A DNA stretch of 64,000 bases from Pseudomonas sp. Q1-7 (GTDB taxonomy: Bacteria > Pseudomonadota > Gammaproteobacteria > Pseudomonadales > Pseudomonadaceae): contig NZ_CP116304.1 in the NCBI RefSeq assembly GCF_028010285.1, positions 1,132,501 through 1,196,500 of the forward strand. Reading direction: 5' to 3'. Under the pieces are notes generated by a model. The model saw nothing but the letters and a program-made list of their open reading frames with translations. It made no database searches and was not told where the DNA came from. Positions 37,401 through 45,333 of the stretch are shown here, in pieces (the first letter of the stretch is position 1; the number at the start of each line of letters is the position of its first letter). The translations under genes were made by a program, and so were the position numbers.

Positions 37401-37712
37401 TCAATAAGTGCTGATGCGTACAATGGTGGTCGGTGCACTTGCTTCGGCGAAAACATCAGCCCGCCACCGGGCGCGAGCAAATAGGTCAGAAAGCGTGGCG
37501 GTTCCGCCGTTTATCTTGACTTTCGAACTGCCAGTGAATCCCATCTTGACTGGCGTGCAACTTTCGCATTCATAAACTAAGGCGTAGCGTTCTTGCGGCG
37601 TCGAGACGGTTAGCACGGTCGCCCCTTCGTAAATGACGGTGTTGTCATTTACGAAGGCAGCGAAGGCCGTGCTCGAGAGAACAAAAAGGCCGATGGTTAT
37701 ATATGTCTTCAT
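37401..37712 (-). CDS. Small exported protein between pilX and pilY1
   Basis: A 103-residue protein with a clear signal peptide (MKTYITIGLFVLSSTAFA) and a mature part of about 85 residues rich in beta-type sequence with one close cysteine pair (CESC). No family recognised. It sits 11 bp after pilX and 9 bp before pilY1, so it is part of the minor-pilin operon. P. aeruginosa has a small PilY2 between pilY1 and pilE, a slot that is empty here; this protein may play a comparable role, but I see no proof of homology. Confidence 0.7.
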   Translation of the reverse strand: MKTYITIGLFVLSSTAFAAFVNDNTVIYEGATVLTVSTPQERYALVYECESCTPVKMGFTGSSKVKINGGTATLSDLFARARWRADVFAEASAPTTIVRISTY

Positions 37713-37723
37713 GACGACTTTCC

Positions 37724-38224
37724 TTAAGGTTTCGGCATCTGAATATTGAAGCCCTGTACCTGATCCGAATAGGCGCCGCTGTTGAGTTCGCGCTTGACGT
37801 TCAGTTCGAACGCATAGTTGTAGAACTTGTCCAGGCTACTGCTTTCGGCCACGCGCTCGCCAATGTAGGTCAGGTTTATGCTGGTGCTGCCAGCTGCAAC
37901 TGTGTCGCTATTAAGCCGTGCTGTCAGGTTGGCCAGTGGCTGACGCTTCTCGGGAAGTTTCACGTCCGCTGGAGATAGCCTCGGGCGATCATAAGCTCGC
38001 ACACTGTCGATCCGGGTGGCGTCCTTGCGCATATGCTCGATCTGTGCACGGATCTCGCTGTACGAAGTGTGGAAAGCGGCTCCCCGGAACTGCGCATTGC
38101 TGGACATGCGTTCTTCTGTTGTGGCGAGCGTAAACGCCGCTATTCCAGCCGCCGTGAGTACCGCCAGGAACACCAAGGCTATGATCAGGCTGGAGCCGCG
38201 CTGGCTGGTTGAATTAGCCATCAT
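37724..38224 (-). CDS. pilX: Type IV minor pilin PilX
   Basis: A 166-residue protein whose N-terminus (RGSSLIIALVFLAVLTAAGIAAF, then LATTEERMSSNAQ) is typical of PilX: hydrophobic helix with no Glu+5 and the conserved EERM segment. The cleaved leader ends before SSLII. Two adjacent ATG codons are possible starts. PilX links the priming complex to PilY1. Confidence 0.88.
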   Translation of the reverse strand: MMANSTSQRGSSLIIALVFLAVLTAAGIAAFTLATTEERMSSNAQFRGAAFHTSYSEIRAQIEHMRKDATRIDSVRAYDRPRLSPADVKLPEKRQPLANLTARLNSDTVAAGSTSINLTYIGERVAESSSLDKFYNYAFELNVKRELNSGAYSDQVQGFNIQMPKP

Positions 38225-38230
38225 TGGTCC

Positions 38231-39040
38231 TTAGTCAAGGTTGTGAAAACGCAAGGTTGTGGTGAACACCTGGCGCGTCATGCCATCTGCGGCGGCATTC
38301 ACCCGGGTATCGAGCAAGATGAAATTGACTGGAGCGTTCGCATCGCTGGCAGCCCGGCCCATCGAGTTAGCCAGTACCGCAACGCGAATGGCGCTTACCT
38401 TTGACCAATCGGTGACGCGGTCAGCGGAAACAAACTGATTGACGCTCTGCGGATCGCCTGTGGTGCTGATCCCGTAGAGCAGTTGCAGGTTTTCTATGCC
38501 GTCCACCAGACGTACTGTCTGGAAGTCGTCCGGCTCTTCTACTGTGAAAGTGGTGCAAGCCAAAGAGGGATAGGGGTTGTTCGCGTCCGCAGCCGCTATA
38601 TGGAACACGTTTGCGATAATCGTATCCTCCGCGACCTCATTACCTGCGCAGTCCCTACGCATCGCAGCACTGCTGGGATCGTCCTTTATCAAGGGGGGTT
38701 GCAGGATGAAGGTCACCCGGTCGTTTGTCGCGCCGTTTGCCGTGCAGTGCTCGTCTGCAGTACTTGGCCAGTTGCAGTTGGTTTCTGCCAGGGGGAGGCG
38801 CTTGTCGATCAGGAGATAGGGTTCGAGGTAGCCGGCCTGGCGGGCGCTTTGCGCGATGAATTCCAAGGCGAATCGACCATTCTCTTGAGTCCGGGCCAGC
38901 GCTTCTGTAGTTGCATAAGTACGATTGCTTGACAGGAAAACTTGCAGCACACCGCCAATCAGGATTGAACTCAGCAATAACGCTACCATCAATTCGACGA
39001 TTGAAAGTCCTGCTTGACCACGAATACTAACGTATTTCAT
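38231..39040 (-). CDS. pilW: Type IV minor pilin PilW
   Basis: A 269-residue pseudopilin-like protein with leader GQAG/LSIVELMVALLLSSILIGGVLQVFLSSN, Glu+5 and the PilW segment TYATTEALARTQENGRFALEFIAQSARQAGY. It is the large member of the minor-pilin set (GspJ-like position). It is separated from pilV by only 4 bp. Confidence 0.9.
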   Translation of the reverse strand: MKYVSIRGQAGLSIVELMVALLLSSILIGGVLQVFLSSNRTYATTEALARTQENGRFALEFIAQSARQAGYLEPYLLIDKRLPLAETNCNWPSTADEHCTANGATNDRVTFILQPPLIKDDPSSAAMRRDCAGNEVAEDTIIANVFHIAAADANNPYPSLACTTFTVEEPDDFQTVRLVDGIENLQLLYGISTTGDPQSVNQFVSADRVTDWSKVSAIRVAVLANSMGRAASDANAPVNFILLDTRVNAAADGMTRQVFTTTLRFHNLD

Positions 39041-39044
39041 ACGC

Positions 39045-39629
39045 TCACTTCCTGATCGTCATCTGTGCAGACTGATTATCCCCGTCGCTATTGGCGGAGT
39101 TTTCTCCACCTTTCCCTTTCCAGGAAAGCGTCAGGTCAAGCGAGTCGTTCACGGTGTCGCCGTTGGAGTCACGTGCGGCAATGTTGAGTGCCTGCAAGTT
39201 TATGAAGTCTCGGCTATTACTTCGGGTCTGCTTGGCAGCAGCATTGCCCTGATAGGCGGCGGTATCTCGGTAGCGGCACATGGCTTCCCAGCGGTCGAAA
39301 CTTGCCATCTGCGCCGGCGTGCAGTTGCTACCGTTCACCTTGGCGCCTGTCACTGGATTGAAGAAGTCTGCGCAAACGGGATTCGGAAGTGCGTTGCAAT
39401 TAGGTGCCGCGCCGCTGTAGTCAGCAATAGTCGCCACGCCGTTGGAGTAAACCCGATCAGCGAAATCCTGCAGCAGCCAAGTCGCATGTGCGCGTTGCAC
39501 GCTGTCGTTGGTACCTTGCAGGGCTTTCAACTGCAGGCCCGCCAACCCGAGCAGGCCGACGGTAAATATCAGAAGTGTCACCAGGACTTCTATCATGGTG
39601 ATGCCAGTTTGATGGGTTTTAACAGTCAT
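39045..39629 (-). CDS. pilV: Type IV minor pilin PilV
   Basis: A 194-residue protein with leader ending HQTG before ITMIEVLVTLLIFTVGLLGLAGLQLKALQ, Glu+5 and the PilV sequence ATWLLQDFADRVYSN. It belongs to the priming complex at the pilus tip. GAGGAC upstream of the ATG serves as ribosome site. Confidence 0.9.
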   Translation of the reverse strand: MTVKTHQTGITMIEVLVTLLIFTVGLLGLAGLQLKALQGTNDSVQRAHATWLLQDFADRVYSNGVATIADYSGAAPNCNALPNPVCADFFNPVTGAKVNGSNCTPAQMASFDRWEAMCRYRDTAAYQGNAAAKQTRSNSRDFINLQALNIAARDSNGDTVNDSLDLTLSWKGKGGENSANSDGDNQSAQMTIRK

Positions 39630-39638
39630 TGAATGTCC

Positions 39639-40163
39639 TCAGCAATCATCGTCGCGGTTGATAGCCTCAACCGATACACGGCCAATTGCATCCAGCGTCA
39701 GACAGCGGGCGCGATTTCCTGTATTGGACAGATTCGCGGAGCTAATTTTGATCGTGCCAGAGACTGCAGGGGCGCGGGTTCCGTTGCGTCGGAAAGTCAG
39801 GACGTTACCTGTCTGCAGGTAGTCGCCCTCGATGGTGACACCTGCCGGAGCCGGGTCGTATCGACGCAATATATTGCCGTTGCAGTTACTGAGCTCCGCC
39901 AGAATGACGCACCAGCCCTGCGTCCAGCCATTCGTGCTGTTGGCAACGGGAACGACCTTTATCCGGCGGTTTTTGGTCGTGGCTTCCGAGCGCGCGAACT
40001 GGAGTGCGCTACTCAAGGCGGAGGCCTGCCCTGATACACGCTGGTTCAAAAGAAAACTGCTCATTGCCGGGGCCGCCAGTGAGGCGATTATTGCGAGGAG
40101 CGCGATCGCTATCATGAGTTCAATTAGCGTAAATCCGCGGGATGGGGGCATATTTCGATCCAT
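39639..40163 (-). CDS. fimU: Type IV minor pilin FimU
   Basis: A 174-residue GspH/FimT-family pilin with leader SRG before FTLIELMIAIALLAIIASLAAPAM, Glu+5, and the domain signature SSALQFARSEATTKNRRIKVVP. It is the first gene of fimU-pilV-pilW-pilX-orf-pilY1-pilE. In P. aeruginosa this operon is controlled by AlgR and Vfr; no such site could be assigned here. ATG 40163 or 40151 are both possible. Confidence 0.9.
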   Translation of the reverse strand: MDRNMPPSRGFTLIELMIAIALLAIIASLAAPAMSSFLLNQRVSGQASALSSALQFARSEATTKNRRIKVVPVANSTNGWTQGWCVILAELSNCNGNILRRYDPAPAGVTIEGDYLQTGNVLTFRRNGTRAPAVSGTIKISSANLSNTGNRARCLTLDAIGRVSVEAINRDDDC

Positions 40164-40251
40164 ACTGATAAGCCTCTAGTGCAGAGCATAAGCACACTAA
40201 CAATTGGCTCAATGCCTACAGGATATTCGGATGGATCGTAAGGGCGAGCGG

Positions 40252-40764
40252 TCAGCATTGCGAGCCTTTGGAAAGGCCACGTCGCAGTCGTCCTTGACGA
40301 TTGAGCACCAAGTCACGAATCACGTGGCCATTGCTACAAATCCTCAATCGGCCGTTCGTCACAGCGGTATGCCCTTGAAGGTTGAGGTGGATCGAGCGGT
40401 TGCCTCCCATTCCTCGCCAACTGACTTCAACCCTAGGCTCGCGCTCTAGCGTGCTGATCAGTTGCTCGTCGGGGTCCAGGCGCCTGTTGCCGTTCATGTC
40501 CTCGAAGCTGCTGATTGGGCCATTCCAGTTCCGCTGGCACCGCTGATCGGCCCCGAGGGGACAGATGGTGACACGCTTTCGCTGGGTGACGGCGTGGAGG
40601 CGAGCCCGCTGTACGAGTAGGAAAAGACCGTCCTGGAACTGGTTTATGCGTGCCCGCGTTAAGAAATTAACCAGCGAAGGTAGGGAGAAGCTTAGGGCAG
40701 CGATCAGGGTAATGGTTACAAGTAGTTCAGGTAGCGTGAAGCCGCGAAGATTTCTGCATTCCAT
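40252..40764 (-). CDS. fimT: FimT-like type IV pilin biogenesis protein
   Basis: A 170-residue GspH/FimT protein with leader LRG before FTLPELLVTITLIAALSFSLPSLVNFL and Glu+5. The C-terminal half ends with CSNGHVIRDLVLNRQGRLRRG, resembling FimT and also FimT/ComH-type DNA-binding minor pilins whose basic C-terminus binds DNA during uptake. It is separate from the fimU operon by 88 bp and divergent from thiO. Confidence 0.88.
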   Translation of the reverse strand: MECRNLRGFTLPELLVTITLIAALSFSLPSLVNFLTRARINQFQDGLFLLVQRARLHAVTQRKRVTICPLGADQRCQRNWNGPISSFEDMNGNRRLDPDEQLISTLEREPRVEVSWRGMGGNRSIHLNLQGHTAVTNGRLRICSNGHVIRDLVLNRQGRLRRGLSKGSQC

Positions 40765-40877
40765 TGCATCGATTCCTTGCTCGCTTTGGCATCAGAGATC
40801 CTAAGGCGAGTAGCATTGCGCGGCATGATGGAAATATCTGAATCGAATGCAGAATTGGCTGAAAGAGGACAGCAATC

Positions 40878-41972
40878 TTGGGTAAGACTTGTGTAGTGGG
40901 GGGGGGGGTCATTGGTCTTCTATCGGCACGCCAGTTGGCTACGGCAGGGGAGTCCGTGGTCGTCATCGAAAAAAGCAATACAGGACGCGAGGCCTCCTGG
41001 GCGGGAGGCGGTATCGTTTCGCCGCTGTATCCGTGGCGATACAGCCGTGCGGTGACGGCGTTGGCGCATTGGTCCCAGGACTTTTACCCACAGCTTGGTC
41101 AGCGATTGCTGGCTGAAACAGGGACGGATCCCGAGGTTCACGAGACCGGTCTCTACTGGCTGGACCTGGACGACGAGGCCGAAGCCCTGGCCTGGGCGGC
41201 TCGTGAAGGGCGACCCCTGGCACCCGTGGCGATGGAGCGGGTGCACGCTGCGGTGCCGCCGCTGGGGACTGGGTTCCAGCGCGCCATCTATATGGCTGGC
41301 GTGGCCAATGTGCGGAATCCGCGACTGACTCGTGCGCTGCGGGAGGCGCTGCTGCGGATGCCGAACGTGTCGTTGCGGGAGAACTGCGAAGTGCGTGGTT
41401 TCATCCGCCGAGACGGGGGCGTGGTTGGGGTGAGCACGGCGGAAGGCGACCTGTTGGCGGATCGCGTGGTCGTTGCGGCGGGCGCCTGGAGCGGTGAGTT
41501 GCTGGCGAGCGTGGGGCTGGTGTTGCCGGTGGAGCCGGTCAAGGGGCAGATGATTTTGTTCAAGTGCGCGGCCGACTTTCTGCCCGCCATGGTGTTGGCC
41601 AAGGGGCGTTATGCGATCCCGCGTCGGGATGGCCATATCCTGGTGGGCAGTACCCTGGAGCATGCCGGTTTCGACAAGACGCCCACTCACGAGGCGCTGG
41701 AAAGCCTCGAGGCTTCGGCCTTCGAACTGTTGCCGCAGCTGGCGGACGCCGAACGGGTAGGTCACTGGGCGGGGTTGCGTCCGGGGTCGCCGGAGGGCAT
41801 TCCCTTCATCGGGCCGGTGCCGGGGGCGGAGGGGCTGTGGTTGAACTGCGGCCATTACCGCAATGGGCTGGTGCTGGCACCGGCTTCCTGCCGCCTGTTG
41901 GCGGACCTGATGCTGGGGCGCGAGCCCATCATCGACCCGGCGCCCTATGCGCCGGACTTGCGCCTGGGCTGA
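40878..41972 (+). CDS. thiO: Glycine oxidase ThiO
   Basis: A 364-residue FAD-dependent amine oxidase of the DAO family. The Rossmann motif VVGGGVIGLLSARQ is at the N-terminus, followed by RE-ASWAGGGIV and, near the end, RPGSPEGIPFIGPVPG...NCGHYRNGLVLAP. It makes iminoglycine for the thiazole of thiamine. The start is a TTG (40878) with AGAGGA 8 bp upstream, since no ATG lies before the FAD motif. An 11-G run (40898-40908) encodes the GGG of the FAD motif, so a slip would shift the frame at codon 8. Located between pilus genes, as in P. aeruginosa. Confidence 0.9.
   Translation: MGKTCVVGGGVIGLLSARQLATAGESVVVIEKSNTGREASWAGGGIVSPLYPWRYSRAVTALAHWSQDFYPQLGQRLLAETGTDPEVHETGLYWLDLDDEAEALAWAAREGRPLAPVAMERVHAAVPPLGTGFQRAIYMAGVANVRNPRLTRALREALLRMPNVSLRENCEVRGFIRRDGGVVGVSTAEGDLLADRVVVAAGAWSGELLASVGLVLPVEPVKGQMILFKCAADFLPAMVLAKGRYAIPRRDGHILVGSTLEHAGFDKTPTHEALESLEASAFELLPQLADAERVGHWAGLRPGSPEGIPFIGPVPGAEGLWLNCGHYRNGLVLAPASCRLLADLMLGREPIIDPAPYAPDLRLG
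40898..40908 (+). repeat. Poly-G tract of 11 in thiO
   Basis: Eleven consecutive G residues inside the first codons of thiO. Such homopolymers are prone to slipped-strand errors, either in replication or in sequencing. Confidence 0.85.
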
Positions 41973-41993
41973 GCGCCCGGCGCGGGCTGGGCA

Positions 41994-43331
41994 TCAGTCG
42001 ATGCCCAGCTTCTTCAGGCGATAACGCATGGAGCGGAAGGTCAGCCCCAGGCGCTGAGCCGCCGCCGTACGATTCCAGCGGGTTTCTTCCAGCGCTTGCA
42101 TGATCAGCTTGCGCTCGATGTCTTCCAGGTAGTCTTCCAGGTTGTCGATCTGCGCCAGGTTGGCCTCGCCCGTTTCGGAGGCGCCGGCGGCTTCGGCCAG
42201 GCGCAGGTCGCGGGCCTGGATCTGGTCGTCCTCGCACAGGGTGTAGGCCCGTTCGAGCATGTTCTCCAATTCCCGCACGTTGCCCGGGAAGCGATAGCAC
42301 TTGAGCTTGTCCAGGGCTTCGGCGGAGAGGCTGGCGGCCGGCAGCCCACTCTGCTGGGCCAGGCGCTTGAGCATGGTGTCGGCCAGCAGCGGAATGTCTT
42401 CGCGGCGTTCGCGCAGCGGCGGCACGCTGAGTTCGATCACGTTGAGGCGGTAGTAGAGGTCCTGGCGGAACCGGTCGGCGGCCACTTCCGCCGCCAGGTC
42501 CTTGTGGGTAGCACTGAGGATGCGCACGTCCACCACCACTTCCTGCTGGCCGCCGACGGCGCGCACGGCTTTCTCCTGGATGGCGCGCAGTAGCTTCACC
42601 TGCATCGGCAGCGGCAGGTCGGCCACTTCATCGAGGAACAGGGTGCCGCCGTTCGCAGCCTGGAACAGGCCCTGCTTGTCTTCCACCGCGCCGGTGAAGC
42701 TGCCTTTCTTGTGGCCGAAAAACTCGCTTTCCATCAACTCGGACGGAATGGCACCGCAGTTGACCGGCACGAAGGGACGCTCGGCACGGGGGCCTTGTTC
42801 GTGGATCAGGCGCGCCACCAGTTCCTTGCCGCTGCCGGACTCACCGCTGATATAGACGGGGGCCTGGCTGCGGGCGAGTTTCTGGATCTGCTTGCGGAGG
42901 GTGGTCATGGGCGGCGAGTTGCCCAGCAGGCGGCCGTCCACCGGCGGTTCGCCGTCTTCCGGCGCGCTCAGGCGCAGCGCAGTGCCGACCAGTTCGCGCA
43001 GGCGGCCCAGGTCCACCGGTTTGGTGAGGAAGTCGAAGGCGCCTGCCTTGAGGGCGTTTACCGCGGTGTCGAGGCTGCCGTAGGCGGTGATCATCGCCAC
43101 CGGCACCATGGGGTGGCGCTGCTGGATGTACTGCACCAGATCCAGGCCGGTGCCGTCGGGCAGGCGCATGTCGGTCAGGCACAGGTCGAAGGGTTCGCGC
43201 GCCAGCCACTCGCGGGCTTCCTTGAGGTTGCGGGCGCTGCGGGTGTCGAGCTTCATCCGGCCGAGGGTGATCTCCAGCAGTTCGCGGATATCGGGCTCGT
43301 CGTCGACGATCAGGGCTCTCTGTCGGGTCAT
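41994..43331 (-). CDS. pilR: Two-component response regulator PilR (sigma54-dependent)
   Basis: A 445-residue NtrC-family regulator. The receiver domain has DDEPD and phospho-Asp in LCLTDMRLPDGTG. The AAA+ domain has Walker A GESGSGKE, the loop GSFTGA and Walker [13 protein letters not shown]. The C-terminal Fis-type HTH is ETRWNRTAAAQRLGLTFRSMRYRLKKL. It activates pilA from a sigma54 promoter. The ATG at 43331 gives the usual 445-residue length. It lies 2 bp after pilS in an operon. Confidence 0.96.
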   Translation of the reverse strand: MTRQRALIVDDEPDIRELLEITLGRMKLDTRSARNLKEAREWLAREPFDLCLTDMRLPDGTGLDLVQYIQQRHPMVPVAMITAYGSLDTAVNALKAGAFDFLTKPVDLGRLRELVGTALRLSAPEDGEPPVDGRLLGNSPPMTTLRKQIQKLARSQAPVYISGESGSGKELVARLIHEQGPRAERPFVPVNCGAIPSELMESEFFGHKKGSFTGAVEDKQGLFQAANGGTLFLDEVADLPLPMQVKLLRAIQEKAVRAVGGQQEVVVDVRILSATHKDLAAEVAADRFRQDLYYRLNVIELSVPPLRERREDIPLLADTMLKRLAQQSGLPAASLSAEALDKLKCYRFPGNVRELENMLERAYTLCEDDQIQARDLRLAEAAGASETGEANLAQIDNLEDYLEDIERKLIMQALEETRWNRTAAAQRLGLTFRSMRYRLKKLGID

Positions 43332-43333
43332 GG

Positions 43334-44935
43334 TCAGCTCAGTTTGCGCGGGTGGGCGAAGGTGATGCGGAAGCAACTGCCGCCCTGCTCGCGTGGTTTG
43401 TAGTCGAGGCGGGCCTGGTTGCTCTCGCAGAGTTCGCGGGAAATGTACAGGCCGAGACCGGTGCCTTTGCTTTCAGTGGTGAAGAAGGGTTCGAAGATAT
43501 GGTGTACCTGTTCGGGCGGGACGCCTTCTCCGTCGTCTTCCACTTCCAGTACCGGCAAGTCGCTTTCGGCGTCCCGGAAGAGCCTGAGCCAGACCTGGCC
43601 CCGGGGGTGCTTCTTGGCGCTGTAGCGCAGGCCGTTCTGCACCAGATTGGTCAGCACCTGGGTCAACTGGTGCGGGTCCATGCGGGTATGGAGCGTGCTG
43701 CCGAGGGTGTTCAGGTGCAGGGTCTGACTGTCGCCGGAGGCGGCGCGGAACTCGCTGGCGAACCGGGTCAGCCAGTACTTGAGGTCCAGCAACTGGGGCT
43801 CCGACTGGCGCCGGCGGGACAGCTGGAGCACGTTCTCGATCACCAGGTTCATGCGCCGCGAGTGATCCTGGATGATCTGCGCCAGGCGTCGGTCGGGGCC
43901 TAGCAGGTCTTCCGATTCCTGCAGGAGCTGGGCGGCGTGGCTGATGGCGCCCAGCGGATTGCGGATCTCGTGGGCGATGCCGGCGGTAAGGCGGCCCAGG
44001 GCGGCAAGTTTGAGCTGCTGTGCCTGCTGGGCGATCTGCGAAATGTCTTCGAGGAAGACCAGGGTGTTCTGCTGGTCGCCGTGCTGCAGGTGGACGAAGC
44101 TGGGCTGCAGCGTAGGGCTGTTGCTGGAGGACTGGATGCTCTGCGGTCGCAGCGTCGGGTTGGCGAGCCACTGCTGCAGGCTTTCCAGGAGCTCCGGGCA
44201 GTGGGGCGCCAAGGGCCGGCCCTGAAGCTTGTCCTTGCCCAGCATGGCCTGCGCGCCGTTGTTGGTCAGCAGGATGTAGTTCTGCGGGTCCAGCACCAGG
44301 ATGCCCGTGCGCATGCGCTGGAGGATCTGCGCATTCAGGGCTTCCAGGTTCGCCACCTCGGCGGCACGCTGTTCGGCGAGGTTTTCGCTGAGCTGCAGGC
44401 GTCGGCTGATGCCTTGGATGAACAGTGCCGCGGCGAAGCACAGGGCGCCGAACCCACCGGCTTGGACGAACTGGCTGGTCGCCCGGGGGTGTGTGATGCT
44501 GAGGTAGAAGGTCAGGTAGATCAATCCGATCGCCGCCACCGCTGCGACCAGCAGGCCAACGCGCCCGCGCAACAGGATGTTGGAGATGGCCACCGACACC
44601 ACGATCAGGTTGGCGATACCGCTGGGCGTGCCGCCCGCCGCGAAGAACAGGCAGGACAGCAGCAGGACGTCCACCAGCGCGAGGCTGAACACCTGGACCA
44701 TGGTGCGAGGGCGCGGCACCAGGGTGGCGATCAGGGCGTTGAGGATCAGGTAGAACCAGCTGGCGTTGCGGAACAATTCCGGACGCGCCAGTTCCAGCAG
44801 GTGGTCGTCCAGCTCACTGGAGATCAGCATCACCAGGGTCAGGCCGATCACCAGCCGATACAGGCTATAGAGGCGGAAGATGCGCCGCCCCTGGGCGCTC
44901 AGCGCGCCGGGGGCGGAAAGGCTATCAGCGCTCAC
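43334..44935 (-). CDS. pilS: Sensor histidine kinase PilS
   Basis: A 533-residue kinase with about six N-terminal membrane segments, a PAS-like region (QRMRTGILVLDPQNYILLTNNGAQAML), HisKA with the phosphorylated His in GIAHEIRNPLGAISHAAQLL, and the ATPase boxes DPHQLTQVLTNLVQNGLRY, DDGEGVPPEQ and GTGLGLYISRELCESNQA. It senses pilin level in the membrane and phosphorylates PilR. The GTG at 44935 gives the length of the P. aeruginosa protein (530); longer starts lack homology. It overlaps the upstream small gene by 11 bp. Confidence 0.93.
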   Translation of the reverse strand: MSADSLSAPGALSAQGRRIFRLYSLYRLVIGLTLVMLISSELDDHLLELARPELFRNASWFYLILNALIATLVPRPRTMVQVFSLALVDVLLLSCLFFAAGGTPSGIANLIVVSVAISNILLRGRVGLLVAAVAAIGLIYLTFYLSITHPRATSQFVQAGGFGALCFAAALFIQGISRRLQLSENLAEQRAAEVANLEALNAQILQRMRTGILVLDPQNYILLTNNGAQAMLGKDKLQGRPLAPHCPELLESLQQWLANPTLRPQSIQSSSNSPTLQPSFVHLQHGDQQNTLVFLEDISQIAQQAQQLKLAALGRLTAGIAHEIRNPLGAISHAAQLLQESEDLLGPDRRLAQIIQDHSRRMNLVIENVLQLSRRRQSEPQLLDLKYWLTRFASEFRAASGDSQTLHLNTLGSTLHTRMDPHQLTQVLTNLVQNGLRYSAKKHPRGQVWLRLFRDAESDLPVLEVEDDGEGVPPEQVHHIFEPFFTTESKGTGLGLYISRELCESNQARLDYKPREQGGSCFRITFAHPRKLS

Positions 44936-45161
44936 CGGAGTTCCGGTCCTGTTCCAGGTGGGCGCGGCTGCAGTACCAGCGATCATCCTGAGAGAGCGCA
45001 TGGCTGCGGGGTACATGCACGCCGCACTGGGCACAGCGCACCATGGGCTGGTTTTCGTCCGGCTGGCGCGGCGTGGGTCGGGGCGTCGAAGGGGACTTGA
45101 AGCGGCGCCACAACCAGATGGCGGCGAAGATCACGGCAATCCAGAACAGCAGGCGAAACAT
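44925..45161 (-). CDS. PP0621-family small membrane protein
   Basis: A 78-residue protein with one N-terminal membrane segment (MFRLLFWIAVIFAAIWLWRRF) and a C-terminal zinc-finger-like part (MVRCAQCGVHVPRSHAL...YCSRAHLEQ) with CxxC and C/H ligands. The family is found at this position before pilS in Pseudomonas. The overlap with the pilS start suggests translational coupling. Function unknown. Confidence 0.82.
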   Translation of the reverse strand: MFRLLFWIAVIFAAIWLWRRFKSPSTPRPTPRQPDENQPMVRCAQCGVHVPRSHALSQDDRWYCSRAHLEQDRNSGER

Positions 45162-45333
45162 GCCGAAGGTGCTCTCTTCTCGGTGGAAAGCTGGCAGTTT
45201 AGCCAAGCCGCATGTCCTCGCACAGAGACCGGCCGCACGCCCGTGCGCGTTGCCCGGTTTCCGCTGCGGGCGGGGCGGAGTATGGTGGCGTTGAGACGCG
45301 TTCCATGCCTTGCACACTGCCCGGGAGGCGGCC

